Shown here piece by piece: positions 23,679-35,691 of a DNA stretch of 64,000 nucleotides. Made by a program: the position numbers and the translations under genes. Below the pieces are notes generated by a model. The model was not told where the DNA came from, made no database searches, and saw nothing but the letters and a program-made list of their open reading frames with translations. Every line of letters begins with the position of its first letter. Within the stretch, counting starts at the first letter, position 1. The DNA lies in NCBI GenBank assembly GCA_002914805.1, contig JXTB01000300.1, positions 474,618 to 538,617 of the forward strand, in the 5' to 3' direction. Source of the DNA: Parasponia andersonii (lineage: Eukaryota > Streptophyta > Magnoliopsida > Rosales > Cannabaceae).

Positions 23679-25801
23679 ATGGGTGCTTCAGGAAAATGGC
23701 TAAAATCTCTCATCACTCTCAAGAAGTCTCCTTCAGAAGACCCAGTAAGCTCACAACTTTTCATCCCCTGTTTTTTTTTTCTTTTTTTTTTTCCCCTTTT
23801 CTGGGGGCGCCTCTGTTTTAGAAATTTATGTTTTGTGGGTTGTGTATAGGAGAAGATAGGGGAGAAGAGCAAGAAGAAGTGGAAGCTATGGAGGAGCTCA
23901 TCTGAAGGGTTTGGATCGTCTGCGAAGACAGGTATGAAAAGGGCTAACGTGACGGCATCTGAGGCGTCTCTTGCTTCCTTGGTTTCTGATGATGCATTCG
24001 CGGTCGCCATGGCCGCTCTAGTCCGAGCTCAGCCTAAAGATTTCATGGTGATCAAGCAAGAATGGGCTGCGATTCGGATCCAGTCTGTGTTTCGGGGCTT
24101 TCTGGTAAGTGGGTCTAGCTTAAAAATATGCAATTTCTTCGTTTTCCTCAATTGGGATTTTACTAAAAATTCTGTTTAGGTATATACCTAGGGTTTCAAG
24201 GTCATCATGACTTTTTATTTATAGAATTTGTGAAATTGAGTTTATTCAGTTACTTCCGAAGTGATAAGCTTGTGTTTGGAGCTGAATTATGCATAATATA
24301 ACAACTTGGCTAGCTTGAATTAATCATGTAACCAGAAGAATTCAAATACTGCTTCTAATTTTCTATGTATTTATAAGCAATTAATGATAGTATGGGAAGT
24401 GAACTAGGTAGGCTATTGTAGAAACTTGTTAATGGGCCTATAGAATTGGTATTACGGATTCAAAATCCTGAATCCTGCTTTCTGTTTCCTAATACATGAA
24501 ACTACTTCGACAAAGACTCCATTATTTTGATGCTTTCTCATCTATTATTTGGGTTTTTGTTAATAGATTCTTTTGATAATTTTCAGGCAAGGAGGGCTTT
24601 GAGGGCCTTAAGAGCAGTGGTAAGGATTCAAGCTATATTTCGTGGCCGGCAAGTGAGAAAACAAGCTGCTGTCACTCTAAGGTGCATGCAAGCGCTCGTT
24701 CGAGTTCAAGCTCGAGTTAGAGCACGTTGTGCTAGGATGTCCCCGGAAGGACAGGCTGTGCAGAAGTTATTGGATGAACATCGTTATGAAATTGATCCCA
24801 TCAAGCAAGCTGAGGTTTGGTTTATCCATTTTTGAGAATTTTTATTTTAGTTCTTGTGTTGAGAAAGGTATTAACATATCAAGGGTCTTTCTTTTGTCAA
24901 CAATTGTCAGCAAGGGTGGTGTGATAGTCCTGGAACTGTGAGTGAAGTTAGAGCAAAGCTTCATATGAGGCAGAGAGGAGTCATCAAAAGGGAGAGAGCC
25001 ATTGCATACTCCCTCTCTCAACAGGTATTTGATTCATTCTATTCATGGAAAAGTGTTGTTGTGTTATGTCTATGGCTTGTTGATTCTTTTGAATGGAGTT
25101 TGAATGGGGTTTGATTTAATTGCTTTCAGAGACTTAGATCCAATGCCAGCCCATATACAAGGACCAAAAAACCATCCAAGTCTGCTGAGCATGAGAAGCT
25201 AGCTAAGAACAATTCGGATTGGAGCTGGTTAGACCGCTGGATGGCAGCAAAGCCTTGGGAAAACAGGCTAATGGAAGAGATAACACCGGAAACGACTCCT
25301 TTTTCTAGGAAAAGTGAAGATTGTTCATATTCTTCTTCTGGACAAGATTCAGTGGAAGTGAGAAGAAACAATCTCACAAGAAGGATTTCAGCTAGACCAC
25401 CTTCAGAAAATCAGCTAACTCGGTCATCTTCTGCCCCGAGTTCTGAATCTCTCTATGATGAGACCTCAACGTCAACTTCCTCCACATCTGGTTCTTCAAC
25501 TTTGATATTTAGCAACAGTGTCAAGGTGGAAAAGATTGAGCAAATTAGTATGTGTAAACCCAGCTACATGAATCTCACGAAATCGACCAAGGCAAAGCAG
25601 AGAGCTTGCAAGGTTTCATCATCTCCTAATATGCAGAGGTACATGACGGAAGAGCTTCAGTTTCATAATATGTTAATGGCATTTTCTACTGGAGACGCCA
25701 GAAGCAGTGCTGGTTCCAATCCTTCAGGTAATTTGAGCAAAGATCTGTATCCTCCAATGTCTAGGTGTAGATATGATGGAGTAAGATCCAGAAGACAGTA
25801 A
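23679..25801 (+). CDS. IQD (IQ67-domain) calmodulin-binding protein
   Basis: Five exons (23679-23744, 23850-24104, 24587-24814, 24911-25024, 25130-25801), all joined in phase 0, encode 444 residues. The N-terminus [12 protein letters not shown] is typical of IQD proteins. The IQ67 domain spans about residues 92-158: [20 protein letters not shown], then [16 protein letters not shown], then a third IQ-like helix [13 protein letters not shown] phase-0 intron splits the domain after GFL, the diagnostic position for this family. A conserved block [16 protein letters not shown] follows, then a long Ser/Thr-rich tail. The protein is basic with Lys/Arg clusters. IQD proteins are scaffolds at microtubules, membrane or nucleus that recruit calmodulin. 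It looks closest to the IQD5-8 group, by memory only. All key parts are intact. Confidence 0.95.
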
Positions 25802-26185
25802 GGAGATCAAGAATTTCCATGGCTTTACACTTGGTCAAATTTGTGTATTTGATTTTTGAGTTCAACAGCTTGTTGTTTGTGTTCTAGGTTAGAGATTTTA
25901 CTCGAGTCATACTTAAATTTGCATGAATAGGATTACTGCTAACAGAAACAGGTATCAGAATACCAGTTTTAATATAGTAGAGATATATGGAGTGAGAGTG
26001 TTCATAGGATAGAGATTATAGTTGTGTATTGTTCCATGTTTGACGTGCAATGTCCAATGAGATTTTCGAGTGTTATCATGTATATAGTATTTGACAAAAC
26101 TGTTGTGTAACTTCGGGTCATCAGCTCTTGTAGTATACTCGACTCAACTATTGTCACGAGAAGTTGATCAATATTTACAATTTGA
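25802..26185 (+). other. 3' flank of the IQD gene
   Basis: T-rich DNA consistent with a 3' UTR. No unambiguous AATAAA signal was chosen. Confidence 0.4.
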
Positions 26186-26700
26186 TCAAGTATTTATCTA
26201 TTTTTAAAATTTTATAGATATATGTCCAGATGTATATATATAAATATATATATATTTATACTTAGTAGATATACTCAATTTTAATTAATGTAAATTTGTA
26301 TGTTTGGTATATAATATTTTACATTTGGTATATAAACATATGTATGGTATACTTTGCTATAATATTTGAAAAATGAACATTTACTTAAATGACCTTTAAA
26401 TTTGGTCATTTGTTATAGGACTCTATTTTTATTTTGAACTAGGTAGAAATATGACTAAATTTTGGACCTAATTTAAATAAATATTTTTTTGTCAAGCAAA
26501 ATGCCCGGTATATATGCTTATATACCAAATATAAAATTTTATATATAAATACAAAAATATTTATACTTAATACATTTTAGCACAATAATTAAAATTAGTA
26601 GATATATTTATCTACCAAATATAAAATTATATAAGCTTGAATATTTAGCTATAAAATTTAAAAAATAAATATTCATTTAATTAAATTTAAAATATTCATG
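26186..26700. repeat. AT-rich dispersed repeat, related to 56990-57250
   Basis: The blocks ATTTTATAGATATATGTCCA, TTTATACTTAGTAGATAT and TTTGGTATATAATATTTTAC reappear in the same order, with changes, at 56990-57250. Inverted versions of TATACCAAATATAAAATT occur near 26525 and 26615, giving a partly foldback structure. It is probably a non-autonomous element; its ends are not defined. Confidence 0.5.
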
Positions 26701-27090
26701 CTCTACCCAAATTTCTATTTTTTTTTTTCAATATCATTTGTTGGACCTCTGTATGAAAACGACGGGGATTTTAAAATCGGGCGTTGCTTACTATGGCCAC
26801 ATATAGCAGATGATTGGATGATTTGCGTTGGGTTTTAAATTTGCTAGACTTTATTATATATCTATTGGCATCCAGTTCCAATATCTCCATTCTGCAAATT
26901 GATTCGGATGTTGACAAAACCAACAATAATGCTTTTCTTTACCTCGTGTTATAGCCTAATATTACCATTTCACAGGCTATATGTGTATTATATTTACGAC
27001 CAGGCTATGCTTGCATCCACATCTTAACTAACGTAGGACATCCGCAGCAATTTTAGTTAGGATATCTGCAACCATTCCTCCCAAAACTGT
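26701..27090. other. Intergenic DNA, nothing recognised
   Basis: No supported gene or repeat boundary. Confidence 0.35.
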
Positions 27091-27093
27091 AGC

Positions 27094-27410
27094 TTTTAGG
27101 AGAAGTGCTATCTATTCTGTCAATCAACCAAATTCAGGTCCGAGAGTATGGACAGAGCCAGGATTTTTAGTTGGTGGAGGCTAAACCTATATTTATATAC
27201 TTTACGGGGGCTATTATATATTTTTCTCTATTTTTAGAATACATGTGAATAATAGAGCATTTACAAAAGAAAAGTTAAAATTGAGAGGGGCTTGACCTAT
27301 TATATTATGTCCCTCCGTCCTTTTCCAATAGTATACTTTCCCTTACTTCGACCTGTTTTAGGAGAAGCGCTATCTAGTTTTGTCAATTACCCCAAGCCAA
27401 ATCTGAGAGT
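27094..27410. repeat. Direct repeats of about 50 bases flanking an insertion
   Basis: TTTTAGGAGAAGTGCTATCT at about 27096 and TTTTAGGAGAAGCGCTATCT at about 27357 begin two related copies of about 50 bases, each ending in a CCGAGAGT/CTGAGAGT word. The sequence between carries GGACAGAGCCAGG near its left side and a CCCTCCGTCC word near its right side, resembling ends of a small transposon. Confidence 0.45.
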
Positions 27411-30400
27411 GCACTTTCCCTGCTCTACTTGTTTTACACAGGCACGAACCTAGGCCTTCTTCGAGGCCCAAGACCACATAAGCACCACTCTTGTGTTTAA
27501 ACTTTAAGTTATACTCTGGAATTACTGATTATATATATATATATATATATATATCTGAGCAACAATAGTACTATAAAGTTAGTACCATTCTTGCCAACTT
27601 GTTATGATAAGGTGATAGTATTAGATGCCTTGTAAAATAATATGATGCTAAATACCACCAAGCCCCCAAGCATTTGTCTAAACTATTGTTCTTTAGCAAA
27701 CTACTCTGGTATATTCATGTATCGGATTGGAACTTTACACGTACAAGATCTTCTGAGTTCCATGTTATCCAACCAAACACGATCAAGACAGCCGACAAAA
27801 CAAAATGAGTCACAACCAGATATGCTCTCAAAGCCCAGATTAGAGGGTGGCAAAATCGATCGACATCCGCAATTACATGCTAAACAGTCCCCCAAAAAAA
27901 AAAATAAATAAAAAAATAAGAAATAGGAAAAAGGGATTTCAAAAGAAAAACGAATCTGTCTAGCTTTAGCTAAACATTTTAGAGCTGGGACAGAACTCCA
28001 GGGTACACTTACTACCCCACAAAACAAAAGAAAAACCACTGTTCCATCCAATGGCTGGGTTTTCACTTCTAGAGAAAAGCAGTATAAAACCCCATTAAGA
28101 ATTTTTTGGGTTTTGTTTATATATTCTTCAAGAGGGTCATGCCATAGACCCTACTTTGGTTCTGATTCCCGAATTGACTTCCGAAGCTTAACTTTTATAA
28201 AATGGAATAATTATTAACATGTAAAGAAGAGATGGCCAAAAAGATAATATTCCTGGACCAGCTCTAGGACATGATCACCATCCATAATTGCCATTAGACA
28301 TCTTTTCAACCCAGCTTTTTCCTTTTCCAATGAGTATTTACTATTTCAATGAATCATTCTAATCACGGCTTTGAAAAGATACTGCTTTAACTCGTTTAAG
28401 CAATATCAATGATTAAGTGCATAGATTAGTCTCGACACATTCATACAGTACTGTCACACGCACACGCAGATATTTATATATAGTATACATGCATGTAAAC
28501 CTAATGTATTATTAGCAGTTCATGCAACATTTTAAATGAAGTTTTTTTTTTTTTTTTTTTTTGATGTGGGTCATTTTCATTCAATCTACGAGCAATGAAA
28601 ATACAAGATAAGATCCCAAAAAGAAAATTTGAAAAAAAATAAAAATAAAATGAAATCAAATGAAATTGGTTGATGGGTCAATTTCTTTAAGAACCGATTG
28701 ATAACACCTATAGAGAAGAAGTATTTAGACAGAGAGTACTATCTCCAATCTGTTAAAGTTTGACTTCTATATACTACTAGTGAATGAATGGCCTACAAAG
28801 GGTCTTGTGACGTAAGAGTATATGCGCTAACAATGGCAAGAAATCAGGATGCCTATAAAAGCTGCAAATAAATATAAATTTGAATGCCATAATAATAATA
28901 ATAATAATAGCAATAGTAATTATAATTTGATGAGATACTCATGAAAAAGAAGAAAAAAAAAAAAGGTATGGGAAAGAGAGGGTTTCCTTCAATTTTTGAG
29001 TAAGTATGTGAAATTTCTTTCATGGGGGGTTTGCCATGAAGAGAAGGAAGGCAGTGTGGGGTGCAAATATTGAGGCATGGGAGGGTGTAATGGGTATCTC
29101 ATAAGAGAGCTACTTTTCTTGCTTGGCACCTCTGTTTGACGTGGGTCAAATTCCGGGTTTATTAGATTAATATGTGAATATATAGAAATAAAAGTTTCCA
29201 TTATTTTTGTCATGAAGTTAGTAATTAATAAATTGGGTAATGGGGTACTCATGAGATTAATGTATATGTCTCTGACAATGATAATTGATTCAAGAAAGAA
29301 GGTAGAATATTGAAAGTTACTTTAACTTTAGCTTTTTGATCACTTTGTTTTTGTTGGGTTCCATAGGGTTAATCAATGAAGACATGGCCCCTTTGCGAAT
29401 ATACCCATTTGTGTAAAAGTTGATTATTTTCCCCCCTTTTTAATTACACAACCTAGAGATAACCAAAAGGGCAACTGTTTTTTTATTAGAGTTTATTTGC
29501 CCTTTGCTTATAGCATCGAACGTATACATAGAGAGGGATTAGCTACATTGCAAATGAAGCCTTTTTGAGGGAAGGATGTATTGTTCTTTGTCTTGTTAGT
29601 TATAACATATGCATCTACATAAAAATAATACTAGAATATATGCTTTACCTAAATTATTTTCACATTTTCTCCAGTAGTATATAGAAGAATCAGTTAGAGA
29701 GCAATTCATGCCTTGGTGTGTAAAAATGGGAATTTGTAAATTGAACATAGGGACTTTATCTAGAGAAAAATAAAAGACTGAAAATGACCCATACCAAAAT
29801 CAATCTCCACCCAATAGAGGACAAAGAAATTACTTATAGTCGTCATAAACTCATAATTCTTTCATGTACTTCATATGATTCCTCAAGAAGTTGGGAAAAA
29901 AACAAAAAACTCTTACAGTTAGTGTCCTTCGATATCTTAACAAAAAAAGCAAAAGGGGTCTGTTGCCATTAATTGTTGCATGTGCCACAATAAATCAAGA
30001 ATCTCGTTTGGTCCTATTTCTTCCATCATAAGCATTCCAAACTCTTACTTTTTCTTTCAAAAGCAACAAAGCTAGCTATATAGCCAGCTAGCTATTACAT
30101 ATATATTAATATATGAAGTCCAAGGTTACTTATCCTCAGCAGATCACTAATGTTTCACCTCAAATAATAGTATTAGAGCTTTGGATTATTCCACTTCATT
30201 AGCTATGGAATAACTTAACGTTAGTGCACATAATTAGCTTTCAGGTTTCCAAGGTATTAATTTTAATAACCTCTGGTTAAATAATTAGTTGTTATTATTA
30301 CTTTTGACCCTTTATTAATTAAACTTTTACATGTTTTATGCCATATATATATATATATATATATCTTGCATGTAAATGCATGATATAAATACTTTGCTTA

Positions 30401-31313
30401 AAAAGTGGACATGGAAATACCAAATCTCAAAAGCAGTCTACAACAACCATGCAGTCAGTATTACTTATACGTTAACGATCATAGGATCCTTACAAAGATT
30501 ATTATTATTATAAACTAAAACATTGATATTAACATCCATTTATATCATAGGTATATGGACTTAAAAGCATCCAACAATATCAGACAAAAAAAACCAATCA
30601 AATCACTGCTATATAGTACGTTAACATGAGGAATCGTTTGATAAAACAGAACGCAAAAGCCTACTTTATTTGGCTATTCAATACCCTTTATCAATTTATT
30701 TAAAACGTAAACTCAAAGCATGCTAAAAAGATGGGTTTTTCCGCTTTTCCCCTTACCATTAGCTTTTTTTTTTCATTTTAAATAAAATCACTTTTTGTCC
30801 AATGTTATTCCACTTCGTCAAACACGTTTATAATGACCTTCGTTGCGAAGTTAGCTGTATGATGTGCTTGTCATTATTATTACTAGTTTATTAATTAATT
30901 ATTCGATTGATTCCTTCTGAACCCTTTATTTTAGCGGCCTTTAATTAATGATATTAATATTGAATCGCAGTTGTTAGAGCATAACTCAACTTGTCTTCCC
31001 TGCTAATGAAGTTTTAATTTTCTCATGCAAGTGTGATTGATTTCATTTGTTTGAATAAGCAGAACTAGTATATATATAATCATTAGTTTCTATGTACATA
31101 TATATATATATATATATAGATAGTGAAGATGTAAAATAATAGTAGTGACATTATTTGAGTCTAGAAAATTATATCCCGGGAATCTTGCTTAAATCATCAC
31201 AGAAGGTCCCAACTCGTTTACTTCTCCTCTTATTCATTCTCCATTAATCTCTTTTGAGACTAAAAGAAGATTAAAACTGATCAATCTGAAATTAAGAAAA
31301 TAAAGAAAAAGAG
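27411..31313. other. Intergenic DNA upstream of the MYB gene
   Basis: This is a long gene-poor stretch. It holds (TA)n runs (about 27531-27554, 30342-30364, 31095-31118), a T-run at 28543-28562 and an ATA trinucleotide run near 28890. Minus-strand frames at 27701-28066 and 28989-29252 have no family resemblance. The right part is the distal promoter of the MYB gene, but no specific element can be supported. Confidence 0.4.
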
Positions 31314-31976
31314 NNNNNNNNNNNNNNNNNNNNNNNNNNNNNNNNNNNNNNNNNNNNNNNNNNNNNNNNNNNNNNNNNNNNNNNNNNNNNNNNNNNNNNN
31401 NNNNNNNNNNNNNNNNNNNNNNNNNNNNNNNNNNNNNNNNNNNNNNNNNNNNNNNNNNNNNNNNNNNNNNNNNNNNNNNNNNNNNNNNNNNNNNNNNNNN
31501 NNNNNNNNNNNNNNNNNNNNNNNNNNNNNNNNNNNNNNNNNNNNNNNNNNNNNNNNNNNNNNNNNNNNNNNNNNNNNNNNNNNNNNNNNNNNNNNNNNNN
31601 NNNNNNNNNNNNNNNNNNNNNNNNNNNNNNNNNNNNNNNNNNNNNNNNNNNNNNNNNNNNNNNNNNNNNNNNNNNNNNNNNNNNNNNNNNNNNNNNNNNN
31701 NNNNNNNNNNNNNNNNNNNNNNNNNNNNNNNNNNNNNNNNNNNNNNNNNNNNNNNNNNNNNNNNNNNNNNNNNNNNNNNNNNNNNNNNNNNNNNNNNNNN
31801 NNNNNNNNNNNNNNNNNNNNNNNNNNNNNNNNNNNNNNNNNNNNNNNNNNNNNNNNNNNNNNNNNNNNNNNNNNNNNNNNNNNNNNNNNNNNNNNNNNNN
31901 NNNNNNNNNNNNNNNNNNNNNNNNNNNNNNNNNNNNNNNNNNNNNNNNNNNNNNNNNNNNNNNNNNNNNNNNNNNN
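31314..31976. other. Assembly gap (663 N) in the MYB promoter
   Basis: It lies 363 bases upstream of the MYB start codon. Long open frames predicted through it are artefacts of N. Confidence 0.99.
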
Positions 31977-32234
31977 ATATCAGAGAATAGAAGTGGACCC
32001 CCACAAACCCCTGCATGAGTACGTGTACAGTCAGAGACATCGCGCTCTATATCTCTGATAAGCAACAAAGAAAAGGATCTATTATAAGGCATACAACTCT
32101 TACAGGAGGTGATACTGCAACTCTTCAGGCCTTTCCCAGAAACCCTAACTGGGCCACTCCTACAATATATTGTACCGCTCCCCACATTAAATTCACCACT
32201 ACAGACACTTCCGTATTCATCTTCTTCATCCCTC

Positions 32235-32236
<2 letters not shown>

Positions 32237-32271
<35 letters not shown>
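32237..32271 (+). repeat. (CT)n microsatellite in the MYB leader
   Basis: About 17 CT dinucleotides lie some 70 bases before the ATG. Such pyrimidine tracts are common near plant transcription starts and in 5' UTRs. Confidence 0.9.
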
Positions 32272-32275
<4 letters not shown>

Positions 32276-32338
32276 CGATATCATTTTGATCAACAATATT
32301 ACATCTAGATTTATAGAGGGAAACCATATATAAGATAA

Positions 32339-33766
32339 ATGGGACATCACTCGTGCTGCAACAAGCAGAAGGTGAAGAGGGGGCTATGGTCACCAGAGGA
32401 AGATGAGAAACTCATCAACTATATTTCAACTTATGGCCATGGCTGTTGGAGCTCTGTTCCAAAACTTGCTGGTAAGTGATCTTTCTCTATATTATATATA
32501 AGCATTCCCTTCGTATGTTTGTGTTTTACATATTCATAATATACATTTATATACATATATATAATGAATATCATGAAATGCAGGCCTACAAAGATGCGGA
32601 AAGAGTTGCAGACTAAGATGGATAAATTATCTAAGACCAGACCTAAAACGTGGGAGCTTCTCTCCCCAAGAAGCTGCCCTCATCATTGAACTCCATACCA
32701 TTCTAGGCAACAGGTACGTATTAATATATCATTATGCATCCTTAAACTCTGGTTAAAGTACTGTTCTATAAAATGATATCACTGTTACATATATAGATAC
32801 ATGTTTTAACTATATATATATATATATATATATATCATGTACATGCAAATTAAGCAGATGGGCTCAGATAGCGAAGCACCTACCAGGAAGAACAGATAAC
32901 GAGGTAAAGAACTTTTGGAACTCGAGCATAAAGAAGAAGCTCTTATCTCATCATGATCATCATCATATTATTCCATCAGCTTTAAGCGCCGCCTTCACTG
33001 ATCATTTTCATTTCCCTATTACCACAACTACTAATTATTCTGATATTCATGGTCATGAACAAGAAGCCAGCTTCTTCACTTTCACTGCCACAGATCCTAA
33101 TAACAACATGATCTTCACCTCTCATCATCATCATCATCATCATGAGCAGCAGCTATACCTACCCACCATTAGTCCAACTCCGCCAGCTGTACCAATACTA
33201 TTGGCCGGGCCTCAAGGATCGTTCTACCAGAGTACTGACAATGTTCATCTTTCATCACCTCCCAACATATCATCATCAACGACACTTAATTATGACTCCA
33301 CGTTGATGTCGTTTTTAGGTTACCAACCTACTCAGTCGTCGTTGGATCAAAGTTTAAGTACTACTGTTCCGGATATTGTTAGTAGTAATAACAGCGACAA
33401 GCAGCTCATATTCGATCAAAGCATGATATTATCAGCTTATAATCATGAGAACACAGTACTAATGGCCCCGACCATGCCGAAACTCTGCGATGCCGTTGAC
33501 GTGAGTAACTTGTGTTCGATATCAACGTCTACGACACCGCCATTTTCGGCGACTTCTGATCCACAGGCTGAAGTACTTAACACTCCTCCATTACAAGATT
33601 TATCAAGAGTACTAGTCTCAAGTTTCCAGGATTCTTACGTGCCAATTACCAGTCAAATGGAGTACATTGATGCCGTGATCATGTCATCGTTNCGCCATCA
33701 TCATGCATATCGGCATTGTCAACGCCGTTATCTAACGGCCAATTCGTCAATCACCTCAAACCCTAA
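32339..33766 (+). CDS. MYB26: R2R3-MYB transcription factor, MYB26-like
   Basis: Three exons (32339-32471, 32584-32713, 32858-33766) follow the standard R2R3-MYB splice pattern. R2 runs about residues 14-63 ([16 protein letters not shown], then [20 protein letters not shown]) and R3 about 67-114 ([16 protein letters not shown], then [20 protein letters not shown]). The N-terminus [17 protein letters not shown] and the Trp-spaced repeats agree closely with Arabidopsis MYB26 (MALE STERILE35), which drives secondary wall thickening in the anther endothecium so that pollen is released. A close paralogue such as MYB67 cannot be excluded. His-rich tracts follow the DNA-binding domain. At 33692 a single N breaks the frame. 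As given, the frame runs to 33782 with an unlikely tail; one further base at the N gives [18 protein letters not shown] and a stop at 33764-33766. I therefore place the end at 33766 (about 390 residues). Confidence 0.9.
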
Positions 33767-33782
33767 TTTTGTTTATTATTAA

Positions 33783-34940
33783 TACATATTCTCTTTCAAG
33801 GATATGGGATATATATATATATATATATATGCCACCTAGACATATGGCACTAGAGATCATTGGAACATTAAGGTACTTTATATTTATATATATATATATA
33901 TATATATATTTATGTATGTATGGAGTTTATCTATGAATATGCGTGCATGGATTCATGAATAGCAAAGTTCAATAATATTTAAGTCTCAATCAATCACTTT
34001 GCATAAAAAGTAAATGCAAATGGCCATAATCGGAAAACCTAGATGTTTCTAGTTCCGGCTCTCATCAGTGAGTAATCCTTGTTGAAGTTCCATAAATATG
34101 TACCCTTATTTCACATATTAATTTGATTAGTCAGATGTATATGTTTTTACATTGGATTGCATGTGTTCCCATTTCAATTTCAGTACAAAGACTTCTTTTT
34201 TGGGTATCACCTCTCATATTAAAGGTGTACTCTATAGCACCTGTAGTCCTTACTTCATTTTTTTAGCAGTGAGGGATCTTTTCATCTTTTTTTTTTTTTC
34301 CGCTTTTTCTTTTATCTGACTTCCCTTTAACAGAAATGATGTGAGGGACATCAAACATCTGCACTCTAAAGTCAACTTGTGGATCATTGTAGAGTGTAGA
34401 CCAAAAGTTCGAAAATAAATTACGCCGCAACCTATAGGAACTCATGTGTTTAAAGTCATTCATTAAACTAGATCTTCTTACTATAAGTTGTTGTTCTATT
34501 TTAGCCATTGAATTAGGGTAGCATTTTTTCCGGGGGGGTGGGGAAAAAAGCCAAAGTCATTAGAGCACTTTTTTTCATTTTACCCTACCCGGACCATCAT
34601 TTCATGTCGTTACAATTTGTCAATTTAGACACTGACTTGGCTACAATTATTATTGCATCCCCTTGTGCATCAGCCATGTAAAACCATGTTAAGACAAAAG
34701 AATTGTGAAAACTAGGCTTCTTTCATGATAGCGGACGTATTACTGTTATAGCAGTTTTTTTAAAAAAATAAAAAGCAAAAAAAAAATTCTAAAAACTGCT
34801 TTTAGCACTGCTATGAATGCTATTAGATTTCTCTAAAACTATCGCTCAGCCTAATCACTTCGAAAGGATTAAAATGAATAAGAAGGGACAAGTGCTATTC
34901 TTTCTCCATAGATTTCTTAGCGAGAAATAATATGTAGACC
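33783..34940. other. 3' flank of the MYB gene and intergenic DNA
   Basis: Contains (TA)n runs at about 33810-33830 and 33885-33909. The minus-strand frame at 34263-34508 ends in a Lys-rich, T/A-run encoded tail and has no recognisable family. No gene is supported. Confidence 0.4.
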
Positions 34941-35691
34941 ATGGGCCATGATTGAGATTCAGGAACATAGGCTATGGGCCGTCCATTCATCCATCCATCC
35001 ACATCACTTCCAAACCCAGAACCAGAACCATCTCGATTTACCTTTACATCTGGAGGCCCATACAACATAAAAGCCCAATTTTGCTTTACTTAAGTAGATT
35101 TTTTCAAGAAAAAGAAGGGGTTTTTTTTTTCTTTTTTCTCAGAATAATAGTTGGATGGAAACGTGATTTTGAAACAAAAGGTGATCTACGAAGTGAAAAC
35201 CCACCTGATACAAAGATGATGCTAAAAAATGGACCTGAAATGTTTTCTACTTGAGCAGTTGGGCATCCAAATACGATCTTAAGAGTTAGCACTACAACTA
35301 AACAGTGTTAGCTCCTAAACTATCCACCCTTGAAATGTGCCTTTAATCACAAATTTTCACTTTTACTTCCCTGTGATTAGGTACAGTTGTTTCGAGTCTC
35401 GACATTGAATGGAAAATCAAAATGCAGGCTTCCTCTTCAATCAGCTAAGCATCAAACCAGAATCAAGAAAAAAAGCAATATCTAAAAATTATTACTTTAG
35501 GATGGATAGTTAATTAAATGTTAACACATCAAAGGTAACTTTAAAATTGCTAACAACACAAAATGGTCTACCAATTGTATTCAAATCCCCATAAGGCCTT
35601 TGCATCACAGTAAACCACCAGAAAGAAACAGAGCTTTTGTCTTGACCTAATTCATCTCAAGACAAACCAGTCTAAGCCAGCGGCAGAGATG
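34941..35691. other. Intergenic DNA and 3' flank of the bL34m gene
   Basis: No gene is seen. A CATC tetranucleotide run lies near 34984-35003. The right part is the 3' UTR of the minus-strand ribosomal protein gene. Confidence 0.4.

Noticed and set aside
28989-29252. Minus-strand frame of 87 codons
   Set aside because: Slightly richer in complex sequence, so I considered a secreted peptide, but there is no signal peptide or known peptide motif.
31234-32236. Long minus-strand frames upstream of the MYB gene
   Set aside because: Most of their length is the N gap; the readable ends show no protein family.
32015-32333. Two plus-strand frames just before the MYB start
   Set aside because: They lie in the leader and are driven by the (CT)n repeat; no family resemblance.
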